Positions 16,612 to 25,532 of a stretch of DNA of 64,000 nt are shown here, piece after piece; position 1 is the stretch's first letter; every line of letters begins with the position of its first letter. The notes beneath the pieces are model-generated. The model made no database searches. It had not been told where the DNA came from and was given only the letters and a program-made list of their open reading frames with translations. The stretch lies in assembly GCF_014696225.1 (NCBI RefSeq), contig NZ_JACJPV010000015.1:1-64000 (forward strand). Direction: 5' to 3'. The stretch is from Anabaena sp. FACHB-1237 (GTDB taxonomy: Bacteria > Cyanobacteriota > Cyanobacteriia > Cyanobacteriales > Nostocaceae). A program made the translations under genes and the position numbers.

Positions 16612-16915
16612 AGATCCCAGATCCCGGACTTCTTTAATAGATCCCAGATCCCGGACTTCTTTAATAGATCCCAGATCCCGGACTTCTTTAAGAAGTCCGG
16701 GATCTAATTTCTTAATTTCTAATATTGAGAATTACTCCCTAGATCCTAGATCCCAGATCCCTAGATCCCAGATCCCGGACTTCTTTAATAGATCCCAGAT
16801 CCCGGACTTCTTTAATAGATCCCAGATCCCGGACTTCTTTAATAGATCCCAGATCCCGGACTTCTTTAAGAAGTCCGGGATCTAATTTCGGACTTCTTTA
16901 AGAAGTCCGGGATCT
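16612..16915. repeat. tandem array of 27-bp GATCCCGGACTTCTTT units ending in hairpins
   Basis: The unit AGATCCCAG + ATCCCGGACTTCTTTAAT (27 bp) occurs three times at 16612-16705 and four times at 16763-16883. Each run ends in the full palindrome TCCCGGACTTCTTTAAGAAGTCCGGGA, and a third hairpin follows at 16887-16915. Between the runs lie degenerate AGATCCTAGATCCC pieces. The array follows the msrB stop. It is an expansion of the dispersed hairpin used singly near 2847, 6423, 14068 and 47021. It encodes no protein, and the frame reading through it is repeat translation. The rest of the gap to 17059 holds a short palindromic GCAAGATGCTTGC piece and nothing else recognised. Confidence 0.9.
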
Positions 16916-17059
16916 AATTTCTGTAAAATGGTCATTTCTGTTCTAACTAGTAATCTAGTATATTTTCGGTTGTCATTTGGATAATGAATGCAAGATGCTT
17001 GCTTATATATATGTATGATATAATATTAGATGTGCTAAATATGATTAGGAGTGAAAATA

Positions 17060-17710
17060 ATGTTGTTAGAATTAAAACGCATTCATGTACCTCCAGGACA
17101 AAGAGTAATATTAAAAAATGTAACTTGGGTAGAATTAGAAACCATTCTGGAAGAATTAGGAGAACATCGTGCTGCGCGAATTGCGTATGATCAAGGAATA
17201 TTAGAAATTATGACTCCGTTACCTGAACATGAATACAATAAAGAAATTATTGGTGATTTATTCAAAGCACTATTAGAAGAATTAGATATTGAATTTGTCA
17301 GTCTTGGTTCTACCACCTTTAAAAATCAATTTATGGCGCAAGGTATTGAACCAGATCAATGTTTTTATATCAAAAATGAGGCTTTAATTCGGGGGAAAAA
17401 ACGGTTAGACTTAACAATTGATCCACCACCAGACTTAGCATTAGAAATTGATATCACTTCTCGGACTCATTTGAATATATATCAAGGGTTAGAAGTTCCT
17501 GAAGTTTGGCGGTTTGAAAAGGATAAATTGAAGATTAATATATTAGAAAATGGTCATTATATCGAATCTCAGTCAAGTTTAAATTTTCCTAATTTACCTT
17601 TAATAAAAGTCATTCCCGAATATTTAGAAAAAAGTAAGACCGCAGGTAGAAATAAAACAATTAAAGAGTTTAGGAATTGGGTAAAAAGTAAGTTAGGTTG
17701 TTTAAATTAG
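17060..17710 (+). CDS. Uma2-family (DUF820) putative endonuclease
   Basis: A 216-residue protein starting MLLELKRIHVPPGQRV. The ATG at 17060 has AGGAG 8 bases upstream, whereas the in-frame GTG at 17051 overlaps that site. Family features are the VTWVELETILEELGEHRAARIAYDQG opening, then LEIMTPLPEHE, and the nuclease-like PPPDLALEIDITSRT block followed by EVPEVWRF. This is one of three complete Uma2 genes in the window (others at 8517 and 62620). They are not close copies of each other. The biological role of the family is unproven. Confidence 0.88.
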   Translation: MLLELKRIHVPPGQRVILKNVTWVELETILEELGEHRAARIAYDQGILEIMTPLPEHEYNKEIIGDLFKALLEELDIEFVSLGSTTFKNQFMAQGIEPDQCFYIKNEALIRGKKRLDLTIDPPPDLALEIDITSRTHLNIYQGLEVPEVWRFEKDKLKINILENGHYIESQSSLNFPNLPLIKVIPEYLEKSKTAGRNKTIKEFRNWVKSKLGCLN

Positions 17711-17772
17711 TGTTGCTAAGGAATGAAACTGTAATTTGTAGGGATTTAGCAATACTAAACCCCTATCATCTC

Positions 17773-19482
17773 CTAATAATAACTTGCGGACTTGCGATGA
17801 TGAATAGCAGTAACACCATCTTGGTTTAATACCTTACCATCATCAACAGTAGCGTAAACCAACCAATGATCACCAACCTCCATCCGATTCTGTACAGTAC
17901 ATTCCAAATACGCTAAAGCACCATTGAGAATAATACCTCCATTATTAGCTTCCGTTGTTTCAATACCAGCAAACCGATCCTGTCCTGGAGAGTAAACCTT
18001 CATAAAATGCTTTCTTAGTTCCCTACCTTCCGTCAAAATATTGACTACAAAGTTATTTCCACTATGAGTCATATTTTCCATAGCACGATCTTTAGCGATC
18101 GCAATAGTCAAACCAGGTGGATTAAAACTAGCTTGAGTGATCCAAGATGCTAACATAGCGCTTTTAACATCGCCTTGTTGTGCAGTAACTACAGATAAGG
18201 ATCCAACTATGCGACCTACAGCTTGTTCCACATTACTAGCAGGTTGTTTAGCAACCACAGATTTTTTAGCAGCGCGTTTTAATGCTTGGGCAAAATCTGT
18301 ACCTGCTTCCTCACAGGTTTGTAATGTTACATCATTAGGTTTAAACTTAACGCGAATGGTATCAAACCCAAAGCGATATCCAGCATCTTTTAACTTACTT
18401 TCAATGAGATCAACAGCTTCCCCACTCCAACCAAAAGAACCGAATACACCAGCCAACTTATTATTAGTAGCAGTGGATAGAACTATACCCAAAGCAGTTT
18501 GGACAGGTGTAGGCGCGTGTCCTCCCAAAGTTGGGGAACCAATAATAAACCCAGAGCATTTTTCAATAGCTTTTTTAACATCCTCAGGATCAGCAAATTC
18601 GCAATTGATAGACTCCACATTAATACCAGTTTTAGTTAAACCGTGAGCGATCGCTTGAGCTAAAGTAGCAGTGTTACCATAAGCGGACGCATAAATTAAA
18701 GCCACAGTAACATCTGACTCTGCTTGATCTTGTATCCATTGACGATAGCCTTGAGTAATTTGAATTAAACCATAACGTACAAGTGGACCATGACCAGTAG
18801 CATACATTCTTACAGGTAAATCAGCCAACTTATCTAAAGCAGTGTCAACTTGTTTAGCATGGGGAGCGATGATACAGTCAAAATAATAACGTCTATCTTC
18901 CTGGAAGACTTCCCAACCTTCATCAAATACCTGATCTCCACAAATATGCGTTCCAAATAACTTATCAGAAAATAAAATTTCCGTTTGGGGATCATAAGTA
19001 CAAAGTTGATCAGGATAACGAGGGTTAGGAGTAGGAATAAATTGTAAATGATGACCTTTTCCTAAGTCTAAAGTATCATCTCCTCGCATTACCAAAATAG
19101 GTAAATGTTGGTTTTCTAAAGCTGCGCGTAAATTAATTGCTCCGGGGTTAGAACAGACAAAAGTTAATTGAGGAGCAATGTTTAATAAAGCCTTCAAAGT
19201 TGCGGCACGGTTGGGGTTTACATGACCAAGAATGACATAATTGAGTTTACTAATATCCAGACGTTGTTGTAACCTTTGCAAATAAATTTCGGTAAAAGTT
19301 TCTCCAGGAGGATCAACAATGGCAATTTTATCACCTTGAATTAAGAAACTATTTGCGGTTGTGCCCTTAGCTAAAGCATATTCAATTTCAAATCTTAACC
19401 TTGTCCAACTGCGCGATCGCAAAACTAGAGTATCTGTAGCAATAGGTAATATTTGAACGTCACGAGGTTTGTTATTTTCCAT
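17773..19482 (-). CDS. flv1: flavodiiron protein Flv1-type (non-canonical metal site)
   Basis: A 569-residue diflavin flavodiiron protein: metallo-beta-lactamase-like domain (about 1-250), flavodoxin domain (about 265-400, VALIYASAYGNTATLA) and C-terminal flavin-reductase domain (about 425-569, SAMLASWITQASFNPPG). In Flv1/Flv3 heterodimers electrons pass from photosystem I to O2. The metal motif H-x-E-x-D-H of canonical enzymes is H87-V-N89-P-N91-R92 here, so three ligands are replaced, which is typical of Flv1 rather than Flv3. The ATG at 19482 was chosen over an upstream TTG because MENNK matches the usual start region. The canonical partner flv3 lies directly upstream. Direct adjacency in the order flv3-flv1 resembles the heterocyst-type flv3B-flv1B pair of Anabaena, but the A/B assignment is not certain. 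Confidence 0.93.
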   Translation of the reverse strand: MENNKPRDVQILPIATDTLVLRSRSWTRLRFEIEYALAKGTTANSFLIQGDKIAIVDPPGETFTEIYLQRLQQRLDISKLNYVILGHVNPNRAATLKALLNIAPQLTFVCSNPGAINLRAALENQHLPILVMRGDDTLDLGKGHHLQFIPTPNPRYPDQLCTYDPQTEILFSDKLFGTHICGDQVFDEGWEVFQEDRRYYFDCIIAPHAKQVDTALDKLADLPVRMYATGHGPLVRYGLIQITQGYRQWIQDQAESDVTVALIYASAYGNTATLAQAIAHGLTKTGINVESINCEFADPEDVKKAIEKCSGFIIGSPTLGGHAPTPVQTALGIVLSTATNNKLAGVFGSFGWSGEAVDLIESKLKDAGYRFGFDTIRVKFKPNDVTLQTCEEAGTDFAQALKRAAKKSVVAKQPASNVEQAVGRIVGSLSVVTAQQGDVKSAMLASWITQASFNPPGLTIAIAKDRAMENMTHSGNNFVVNILTEGRELRKHFMKVYSPGQDRFAGIETTEANNGGIILNGALAYLECTVQNRMEVGDHWLVYATVDDGKVLNQDGVTAIHHRKSASYY

Positions 19483-19540
19483 AGTTTTAAAAAAGGAGAT
19501 CAAGGAGTCAGGAAAGTGCGGAGTTTCAAGAGTTAAAAGT

Positions 19541-19643
19541 TAAGTTGATGTGCAGCTAAACTGTATAAGTAAAAAACCTAAAATTACTGTAGTGCAAGGA
19601 TCTTCCTTGCATCTATTATCCACATTAAAAGCACAACAGCTTA
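19541..19643. repeat. full-length copy of the TAAGCTGTTGTGC repeat family
   Basis: Termini TAAGTTGATGTGC and GCACAACAGCTTA are inverted repeats. The interior has ACTGTATAAGTAAAAAACCTAAA and a palindromic GTGCAAGGATCTTCCTTGCAT. It lies in the flv3-flv1 intergenic region. Confidence 0.8.
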
Positions 19644-19650
19644 ACTATAA

Positions 19651-19790
19651 ACCGACTGGGAATGAATTCCTGTATCTCATAGTAAAAGTCATCTAAAGAT
19701 GACTAAATACTTCCAAGGGTCTTGAGTTTACTTTAGTAAACTTTGGTTATTAGCCATGGAATTCATTTTTTCATTTTATGGTGGGTTTGG
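19651..19790. repeat. multi-hairpin dispersed repeat (reverse orientation, partial)
   Basis: Contains, in reverse order relative to 50648-50843, the palindromic modules GACTGGGAATGAATTCC, GTCATCTAAAGATGAC, AGTTTACTTTAGTAAACT and TTATTAGCCATGGAATTCAT. Together with the element at 19541-19643 it fills the 340-base gap between flv3 and flv1. Confidence 0.7.
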
Positions 19791-19823
19791 ACGCTAAAGG
19801 GATAAATCCGAACCCTATCCAAT

Positions 19824-21548
19824 TTAATAGTGATTACCCACTTTTCTATGATGTACTGCTGTAAGTGCTTCTGGTCTAGATACACGACCAGCATAAACCG
19901 TACTATACAAAGCCCAGTGATCACCACAGTCCATCCGACTAACTACCTCACATTCCATATAGGCCAGAGCGTCAGTCAAAATAGGAGCGCCATTAGATGC
20001 TGGTTGAGTTTTCACACCTTCAAAACGATCTGCACCAGGAGCAAATCTTTTTAAGAAGTGTTTCATCAAAGGTTGATAGTTACCCTCTTCCAACACATTA
20101 AGTACAAAGCGATCGCCCACCTGCATTAAAGACTCAATAGCGCGATCCTTAGCCACAGCAATAGAAAAACCCAAAGGTTTAAAACTAGCTTGACTTACCC
20201 AAGAAGCCAACATCGCACTAGAGACATCACCCTTTTTAGCTGTGATAATATATAACCCACCGCTAATTCTTCCTAACGCCTTATCCAAATCTGCGGCTAA
20301 AGACTTCATTACCTTAATACTGCGATCGCGTGTCAAAAACTGACCTAAATCTGTTCCTGCTTCCTCACACTTCTTATAAATGTTTTCCGTCGGTGTTTCC
20401 CGAATTTCAATCACAGGAAAAGCTACACTTAAACCCGCAGATCGGAACTGATTCAACAGAGGATAGGTAGGTTCATCATCTCCTCCTCCAGTTTCAAAAA
20501 TTCCAATACATTGCTTTTCCTTAGCTGAACCTAACACCGTACTCAAAGCTGCTTGTACCATAGAATTAGCTGATAATGGAGTCATTCCCAGCACCAAACC
20601 AGCACAAGATCCTACTAATTCGCGCAACTCCTGCAAATCAGTAATACTACTCAAATCTATCAAAGAAGTAGCTACACCAGTTTTACTGATACCATTAGCT
20701 ATAGATTGGGCTAAATGATCACTATAACCATATTCAGAGACATAGAATATACCTACTGTAGTTTCCGCCTTAGTTTGGTTTTGACTCCAAACGCGATAAC
20801 GTTCTGTTAATTCTTGAACATGATGATAAAGTAAAGGTCCATGACCAGTAGCAATCATTTTAATTTCCTTTAATTCCGCCATACGTTTAATTGCGGAAAG
20901 TACAGAACGGGAGTTAGGTCCCATTAAGCAATCATAGTAATATTGAAAATCTGCTTCAAGAATTGATAAATCTTCATCAAAAGTCACTTCGGAACAATAG
21001 TGCATTCCGAAAGCATCACAGGTATAAAGAATTTTAGTTAAATGGTCAAAACTAAAGATAGTATCAGGCCAGTGTAAATTAGGAGCGATCACAAATTCAA
21101 ATTCATGATCCTTGCCTAAATTTAAGCGATCGCCATTTTTAACAATAAGACGTTTAAAAGGACGATGAACCAAGTCCTGCAAAAATTGAATAGCGACTTT
21201 AGAACCAACGACAGTAATATCAGGAGCAAACTGTAACAAATCTTTAACCAAACCGCTATGGTCAGGTTCAGTATGACTAATAATCAAATAATCAATATCT
21301 TGAAGATTGATTAACCCTCTCAAAGTGTCAAAATAAACATCACGGAACTTTTCATGGGAAGTATCAACTAATGCTACCTTCTCACCACGAACTAAAAAAG
21401 AATTATAGGTTGTGCCATTTTGTAAACCAAATTCTATATCAAACCGATCTCGGTCCCAATCCAAAGAGCGAATAGCTGTAGTATCCTGAGCAATATCCAC
21501 AGTATTGATAGTCAGGCGTTTAGCTGTTTTTTCGGTAAGCAGTACCAT
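19824..21548 (-). CDS. flv3: flavodiiron protein Flv3-type (canonical metal site)
   Basis: A 574-residue diflavin flavodiiron protein with the same three domains as Flv1. The diiron motif is complete: H92-T-E94-P-D96-H97 (SHTEPDHSG), with further ligand regions LHWPD and ATGHGPLLYHH. The flavodoxin segment starts TVGIFYVSEYGYSDHLA and the flavin-reductase segment contains SSAMLASWVSQASFKPLG. Start at the ATG preceded by AGGAGGGGAGTT, a strong Shine-Dalgarno; the TTG further up would include that site. It is upstream of flv1 on the same strand, with about 340 bases of repeat-rich DNA between, so co-transcription is possible but not obvious. Flv3 is needed with Flv1 for light-dependent O2 reduction under fluctuating light (family knowledge). 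Confidence 0.93.
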   Translation of the reverse strand: MVLLTEKTAKRLTINTVDIAQDTTAIRSLDWDRDRFDIEFGLQNGTTYNSFLVRGEKVALVDTSHEKFRDVYFDTLRGLINLQDIDYLIISHTEPDHSGLVKDLLQFAPDITVVGSKVAIQFLQDLVHRPFKRLIVKNGDRLNLGKDHEFEFVIAPNLHWPDTIFSFDHLTKILYTCDAFGMHYCSEVTFDEDLSILEADFQYYYDCLMGPNSRSVLSAIKRMAELKEIKMIATGHGPLLYHHVQELTERYRVWSQNQTKAETTVGIFYVSEYGYSDHLAQSIANGISKTGVATSLIDLSSITDLQELRELVGSCAGLVLGMTPLSANSMVQAALSTVLGSAKEKQCIGIFETGGGDDEPTYPLLNQFRSAGLSVAFPVIEIRETPTENIYKKCEEAGTDLGQFLTRDRSIKVMKSLAADLDKALGRISGGLYIITAKKGDVSSAMLASWVSQASFKPLGFSIAVAKDRAIESLMQVGDRFVLNVLEEGNYQPLMKHFLKRFAPGADRFEGVKTQPASNGAPILTDALAYMECEVVSRMDCGDHWALYSTVYAGRVSRPEALTAVHHRKVGNHY

Positions 21549-21665
21549 AACTCCCCTCCTGAACAAATCAGTATTATTGTTTTTCCTATTGTGACACGGC
21601 TTTAATCTTAAGATTTAATTAGACCTGATGGAAAAACCTATCAATGACTTCAGAAAATTAAAACA

Positions 21666-22490
21666 GTGGAAAACCATAAAAATTATCAATATCAATCATA
21701 TCCCTGGCTAGGGTTAATCATTGGTAATTCTCGACTACATTGGGGATTATTCATGAATCATACTTTATCTGCAACCGTTGATACACCACATCTACCCCTA
21801 TCCATAATTACCAACTTAACCACATCTCCCACATTAGATAACTTTCTTCAGATTTTATCTCTTGATATTCCTGATCATTCAGGATCAATATCTTCACCTC
21901 TACCCATCATTATCGCCTCTGTAGTTCCTACACAAACCGCCCTTTGGCAAAAATACCCCCATCATTGCATTCTTACCTTACAACAAATACCCATTGGGGG
22001 AATGTATCCAACTTTCGGTATAGATCGCGCTTTAGCAATATATAGTGCAGGAGAAATTTATGAATATCCAACATTAGTTATTGATGCGGGAACAGCTTTA
22101 ACATTTACAGGAGTAGATGCTCAAAAAACCTTAGTTGGTGGAGCAATATTACCAGGAGTAAAATTACAGTTTAACAGTTTAGCACAAAATACAGGACAAT
22201 TATCATTACCTCAAAATAGTTTAAATGAATATTTGCCATTACGGTTTGCATTAAATACACCAGAAGCAATTAAAAGTGGCATAATTTATACCTTATTAAG
22301 TAGTATTAAAGATTTTATTCTTGCTTGGTGGGAATTATTCCCAGAAACAACTGTAGTTATTACTGGAGGAGATAGTAATTTATTATACAGTTATTTAGAA
22401 AAACAATTTCCAGAAATAGCCGTAAAAATCATAGTACATAGTAACTTACTATTTAGTGGTATCGCCAAAATTATTAGTTTTGCCTATTAA
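21666..22490 (+). CDS. coaX: type III pantothenate kinase
   Basis: CoaX phosphorylates pantothenate, the first step of coenzyme A synthesis. The 274-residue protein shows the ASKHA-fold signatures: an N-terminal GLIIGNSRLHWGLF phosphate loop, PTFGIDRALAIYSAG, TLVIDAGTALTFTGVD and GGAILPGVKLQ, then a C-terminal VVITGGDS. The start is a GTG at 21666; no in-frame ATG lies upstream and the next Met falls after the first motif. It is divergent from flv3 (118 bases). Length and motifs are normal for the family. Confidence 0.93.
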   Translation: MENHKNYQYQSYPWLGLIIGNSRLHWGLFMNHTLSATVDTPHLPLSIITNLTTSPTLDNFLQILSLDIPDHSGSISSPLPIIIASVVPTQTALWQKYPHHCILTLQQIPIGGMYPTFGIDRALAIYSAGEIYEYPTLVIDAGTALTFTGVDAQKTLVGGAILPGVKLQFNSLAQNTGQLSLPQNSLNEYLPLRFALNTPEAIKSGIIYTLLSSIKDFILAWWELFPETTVVITGGDSNLLYSYLEKQFPEIAVKIIVHSNLLFSGIAKIISFAY

Positions 22491-22578
22491 ATTGTCAACT
22501 AGGAAATATGTCTAAAAACATGATTAACGGTAGAATAAAGGTTACAGAAAATGTTTAGTTTTGTCACAAATAGAGTTT

Positions 22579-23265
22579 ATGAACGCAGCCGACGATAAAA
22601 CAATAGTACGCGAATACTTCAATTCTACAGGATTTGACCGTTGGAGGCGCATTTATGGAGATGGAGAAGTAAATAAAGTCCAGTTAGATATTCGTACTGG
22701 ACATCAGCAAACTGTAGATACAGTCATCGGCTGGTTGAAAGAAGATGGTAATTTATCACAATTATCCATCTGTGATGCTGGTTGTGGAGTGGGTAGTTTG
22801 AGTATTCCTTTAGCGGCAGAAGGTGCTAAAGTTTACGCTAGTGATATTTCAGCGAAAATGGTATCAGAAGGACAGGATCGCAGTGTCCAGATTTTTTCTA
22901 ATACAGTTAATCCTGTTTTTACAGTACAAGATTTAGAATCTTTAACAGGAAATTATCACACTGTAATTTGTTTAGATGTGTTAATTCATTATCCCCAAGA
23001 TAAAGCGGATGAGATGATCTCCCATTTATGTTCTTTAGCAGATCAGAGAATGATTCTGAGTTTCGCACCAAAAACCTGTTTTTTGTCTATTCTCAAGAAA
23101 ATTGGCAGTTTTTTCCCAGGTCCTTCTAAAGCGACTCGCGCTTATTTACATCGGGAAGCGGATGTTATTAAGATATTGGCAAAGAATGGTTTTACTGTGG
23201 AAAGAAAAGCTATGACTAGGACTCGTTTTTACTTTTCTCGGTTAATAGAAGCGGTAAAAGAATAG
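22579..23265 (+). CDS. chlM: magnesium protoporphyrin IX methyltransferase
   Basis: ChlM transfers a methyl group from SAM to the C13 propionate of Mg-protoporphyrin IX in chlorophyll synthesis. The protein of about 228 residues begins MNAADDKTIVREYFNSTGFDRW, a signature of cyanobacterial and plant ChlM. It contains the SAM-binding CDAGCGVGSLSIPLA and the following DISAKM, and ends TRTRFYFSRLIEAVK. An in-frame TTG at 22561 would add six residues; the ATG at 22579 fits the family better. It is downstream of coaX on the same strand (88 bases) and convergent with the polyamine transport operon. Confidence 0.95.
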   Translation: MNAADDKTIVREYFNSTGFDRWRRIYGDGEVNKVQLDIRTGHQQTVDTVIGWLKEDGNLSQLSICDAGCGVGSLSIPLAAEGAKVYASDISAKMVSEGQDRSVQIFSNTVNPVFTVQDLESLTGNYHTVICLDVLIHYPQDKADEMISHLCSLADQRMILSFAPKTCFLSILKKIGSFFPGPSKATRAYLHREADVIKILAKNGFTVERKAMTRTRFYFSRLIEAVKE

Positions 23266-23294
23266 TTTTTAGGAGTTAGGAGAGCTTTAGCAGC

Positions 23295-23393
23295 TATAAG
23301 CTACAGATGGCTTCTTTGTTTAGCTTCCACAGTTGCCTGGAACTCAAGTTCCAGGCTAATAGCTGGCATTTTACTAAAGTAAACTAAACTTTT
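23295..23393. repeat. multi-hairpin dispersed repeat, partial copy
   Basis: ATAAGCTACAGATGGCTTCTTTG, the palindromic CCTGGAACTCAAGTTCCAGG, then GCTAATAGC and TTTACTAAAGTAAACT match the order of modules in the elements at 50648-50843 and 60848-61074. The GTCATC and GGGAATGAATTCCC modules are missing or degenerate. It separates the convergent chlM and potB genes. Confidence 0.7.
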
Positions 23394-23446
23394 GTGATGG
23401 GGCACGGTAATTTATTCCCACACAGGCTTATAAGCAATGTTAAAAC

Positions 23447-24346
23447 TCACTGTTTTGGCTTGACTTCACCAAATTTAATCACTAAGGCGATCGCCAAACT
23501 AACTAATAATATCAATGTCATACTCAAAGCTGAACCAAAACCCCAATTTTGAGTAGCGCCTAAAAACTGATTATAAACTAATCTGGAAGCGGTCATACTT
23601 GACGCACCCCCTAATAATTCAGGATCAATAAAATCTCCTAATCCTGTAATAAATACTAACAAAGATCCGGCTGCAATTCCTGGTAAAACTTGAGGTACTG
23701 TTACCTTCCAAAAAGTTTGCATAGGGTTAGCGCCTAAGTCAGCCGCAGCTTCTAATAAGCGTTGATCTAACTTTTCCAAGGAAGCATATAATATTAATAC
23801 CATATAAGGTAATAAACCATAACTCATACCAATTAATACCGCCGGAGTTTGATTGAGAATATCTAAAGCTGGTAAGCCAATAGCTGTTAGAATACTATTT
23901 AATAATCCTGTAGGACGTAAAATAGTAATCCAAGCATAGGATCGTAATAAAGAGGAAGTCCACAGAGGTAGAACAAAAGCCAATAATATTAAATTTTGCC
24001 ATCTTTTGGGGACAATTTGAGCAATCCAATAAGCCACAGGAAAACCTAAAATTAAAGTAATGACAGTAGTACCAAATGCTAAAAATATGGAATTAATAAT
24101 TACTTTTAAATAAATAGGTTCTAAAATTATCAAATAGTTATTTAACCCACTAGGGATAACTAAATCTCCAGGACGAATATCTGGTACTAAACTTAATTCT
24201 AAAATGATTAAAGTAGGTAAAACTAACAATAATAATAACCACGAACCGGCGGGAGTTAATAATACCAAAGGTGGTAAAATTTCTCTCAACTTAGTCCATT
24301 TATTAGCTGTTTTTCCACTTTTATTAATATTTGTAGAAGATGCCAT
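23447..24346 (-). CDS. potB: polyamine ABC transporter permease (PotB-like)
   Basis: A 299-residue inner-membrane permease with about six hydrophobic segments, a cytoplasmic charged N-terminus and the EAA loop (EAAADLGANPMQTFWKVTVP) that contacts the ATPase. It matches PotB/PotH of spermidine/putrescine importers. It is the third gene of a minus-strand operon potA-potD-potB. A second permease (PotC) would be expected for a heterodimeric channel, but none follows: the next sequence is a repeat and then convergent chlM. Either potC lies elsewhere or PotB works as a homodimer (inference). Confidence 0.9.
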   Translation of the reverse strand: MASSTNINKSGKTANKWTKLREILPPLVLLTPAGSWLLLLLVLPTLIILELSLVPDIRPGDLVIPSGLNNYLIILEPIYLKVIINSIFLAFGTTVITLILGFPVAYWIAQIVPKRWQNLILLAFVLPLWTSSLLRSYAWITILRPTGLLNSILTAIGLPALDILNQTPAVLIGMSYGLLPYMVLILYASLEKLDQRLLEAAADLGANPMQTFWKVTVPQVLPGIAAGSLLVFITGLGDFIDPELLGGASSMTASRLVYNQFLGATQNWGFGSALSMTLILLVSLAIALVIKFGEVKPKQ

Positions 24347-24409
24347 TTTTTTGTTATTTTATAATTGGTATTTTTGACTTTTAACCTAATTAATTTAATT
24401 TTACTCCAT

Positions 24410-25492
24410 TTAACTTAATAGTTGCGTCCAATAACGATCATAAACTTGTTCAAATTCATCCACAGGAGTTAAACGTTCACATTTATTAATAATGCTATCA
24501 GGAGGAAATAAATTAGTATCCTCTTGCAGTTTTTTTGGTAACAAATCAAAAGCTGCACGATTTGGGGTAGAAATATGTAATCTTTCCACTATTTCTGCTG
24601 CTATTTCTGGTTGTAGAAGTAAATTTATCCAAGCATAAGCACCTACAGAATTTGGTGCTGATATGGGAATAACAATGGTATCAGTCCACAAAGAAGAACC
24701 ACTGCGGGGAATGACATATTTAAACTTGGGATTTTCCTGGGAAATTTTCATAGCATCAGCAGAATAACACATTGCTATTAATAAATCTCCAGCTAATATC
24801 TTATTTTGCCATGCATCGGTATCAAAAGCAGCGATCGCTGGTTTTAAAGATTGTAATTTTTGATACGCTTGTTTAATTTCCTTTTCATTTTGAGAATTAT
24901 AGGAATATCCTAACATTCTTAGAGTAGCGCCCATAACCTCCCGCACATCATTAAGTAAAGTCATGCGTTTATTTAAAATATCTTTATTTTGCCATAAATA
25001 TTCCCAATCTTGAGGAGGTTTAGCTAATTTTTCCGAGTTATATAATAATCCTGTAGTTCCCCAATTAAAAGGAATACTATAGATATTATTTGGATCGTAA
25101 GTGGGATTATGAAACTGAGGAAATAAATTATCTAAACCCAATAAACGACTATGATTTATGGGGGATAATAATTTTTTTGCTACCATCTTCTGTACCATAT
25201 AATCAGAAGGGTAAATCACACTATAACTAGCACCTCCTCCCGCTTGTAATTTTGCCAACATTACATCACTAGAATCATAAACATCAGCAATGACTTTCAT
25301 ACCTGTTTGTGTGGTAAAAGTAGTCAATAACTGCTGATCTGTATATTGTGTCCAACTGTAAACATACAATTGATCACGAGGATGAGAACTAATAGAATTA
25401 GAACTAACATTAGCTAATCTCCAACCGCAACTACTTAAAGATAAGGTAGAAAATATGGCTAATTGTTGCAATAATTTACGTCTGCTTGTCAT
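24410..25492 (-). CDS. potD: polyamine-binding periplasmic protein (PotD-like)
   Basis: A 360-residue extracellular solute-binding protein. The N-terminus MTSRRKLLQQLAIFSTLSLSSC has a twin-arginine-like RRK and a lipobox ending at Cys22, so it is probably a lipoprotein. The mature part follows the PotD/PotF pattern: QLYVYSWTQYTDQQLL, KVIADVYDSSDVMLAKL, YSVIYPSDYMV, then VIPRSGSSLWTDTIVIP. It captures spermidine or putrescine for PotA/PotB, which flank it at 40 and 63 bases. The substrate is inferred from family likeness only. Confidence 0.9.
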   Translation of the reverse strand: MTSRRKLLQQLAIFSTLSLSSCGWRLANVSSNSISSHPRDQLYVYSWTQYTDQQLLTTFTTQTGMKVIADVYDSSDVMLAKLQAGGGASYSVIYPSDYMVQKMVAKKLLSPINHSRLLGLDNLFPQFHNPTYDPNNIYSIPFNWGTTGLLYNSEKLAKPPQDWEYLWQNKDILNKRMTLLNDVREVMGATLRMLGYSYNSQNEKEIKQAYQKLQSLKPAIAAFDTDAWQNKILAGDLLIAMCYSADAMKISQENPKFKYVIPRSGSSLWTDTIVIPISAPNSVGAYAWINLLLQPEIAAEIVERLHISTPNRAAFDLLPKKLQEDTNLFPPDSIINKCERLTPVDEFEQVYDRYWTQLLS

Positions 25493-25532
25493 TGGTTAAA
25501 TCTCAGCTATCATAAAATTACAATGTTATTCA

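Noticed and set aside
16589-16885. 98-codon plus-strand frame rich in DPRSR and RSQIPDFFN repeats
   Set aside because: It is the translation of the 27-bp hairpin array and overlaps the msrB end. It has no start site and no non-repeat content.
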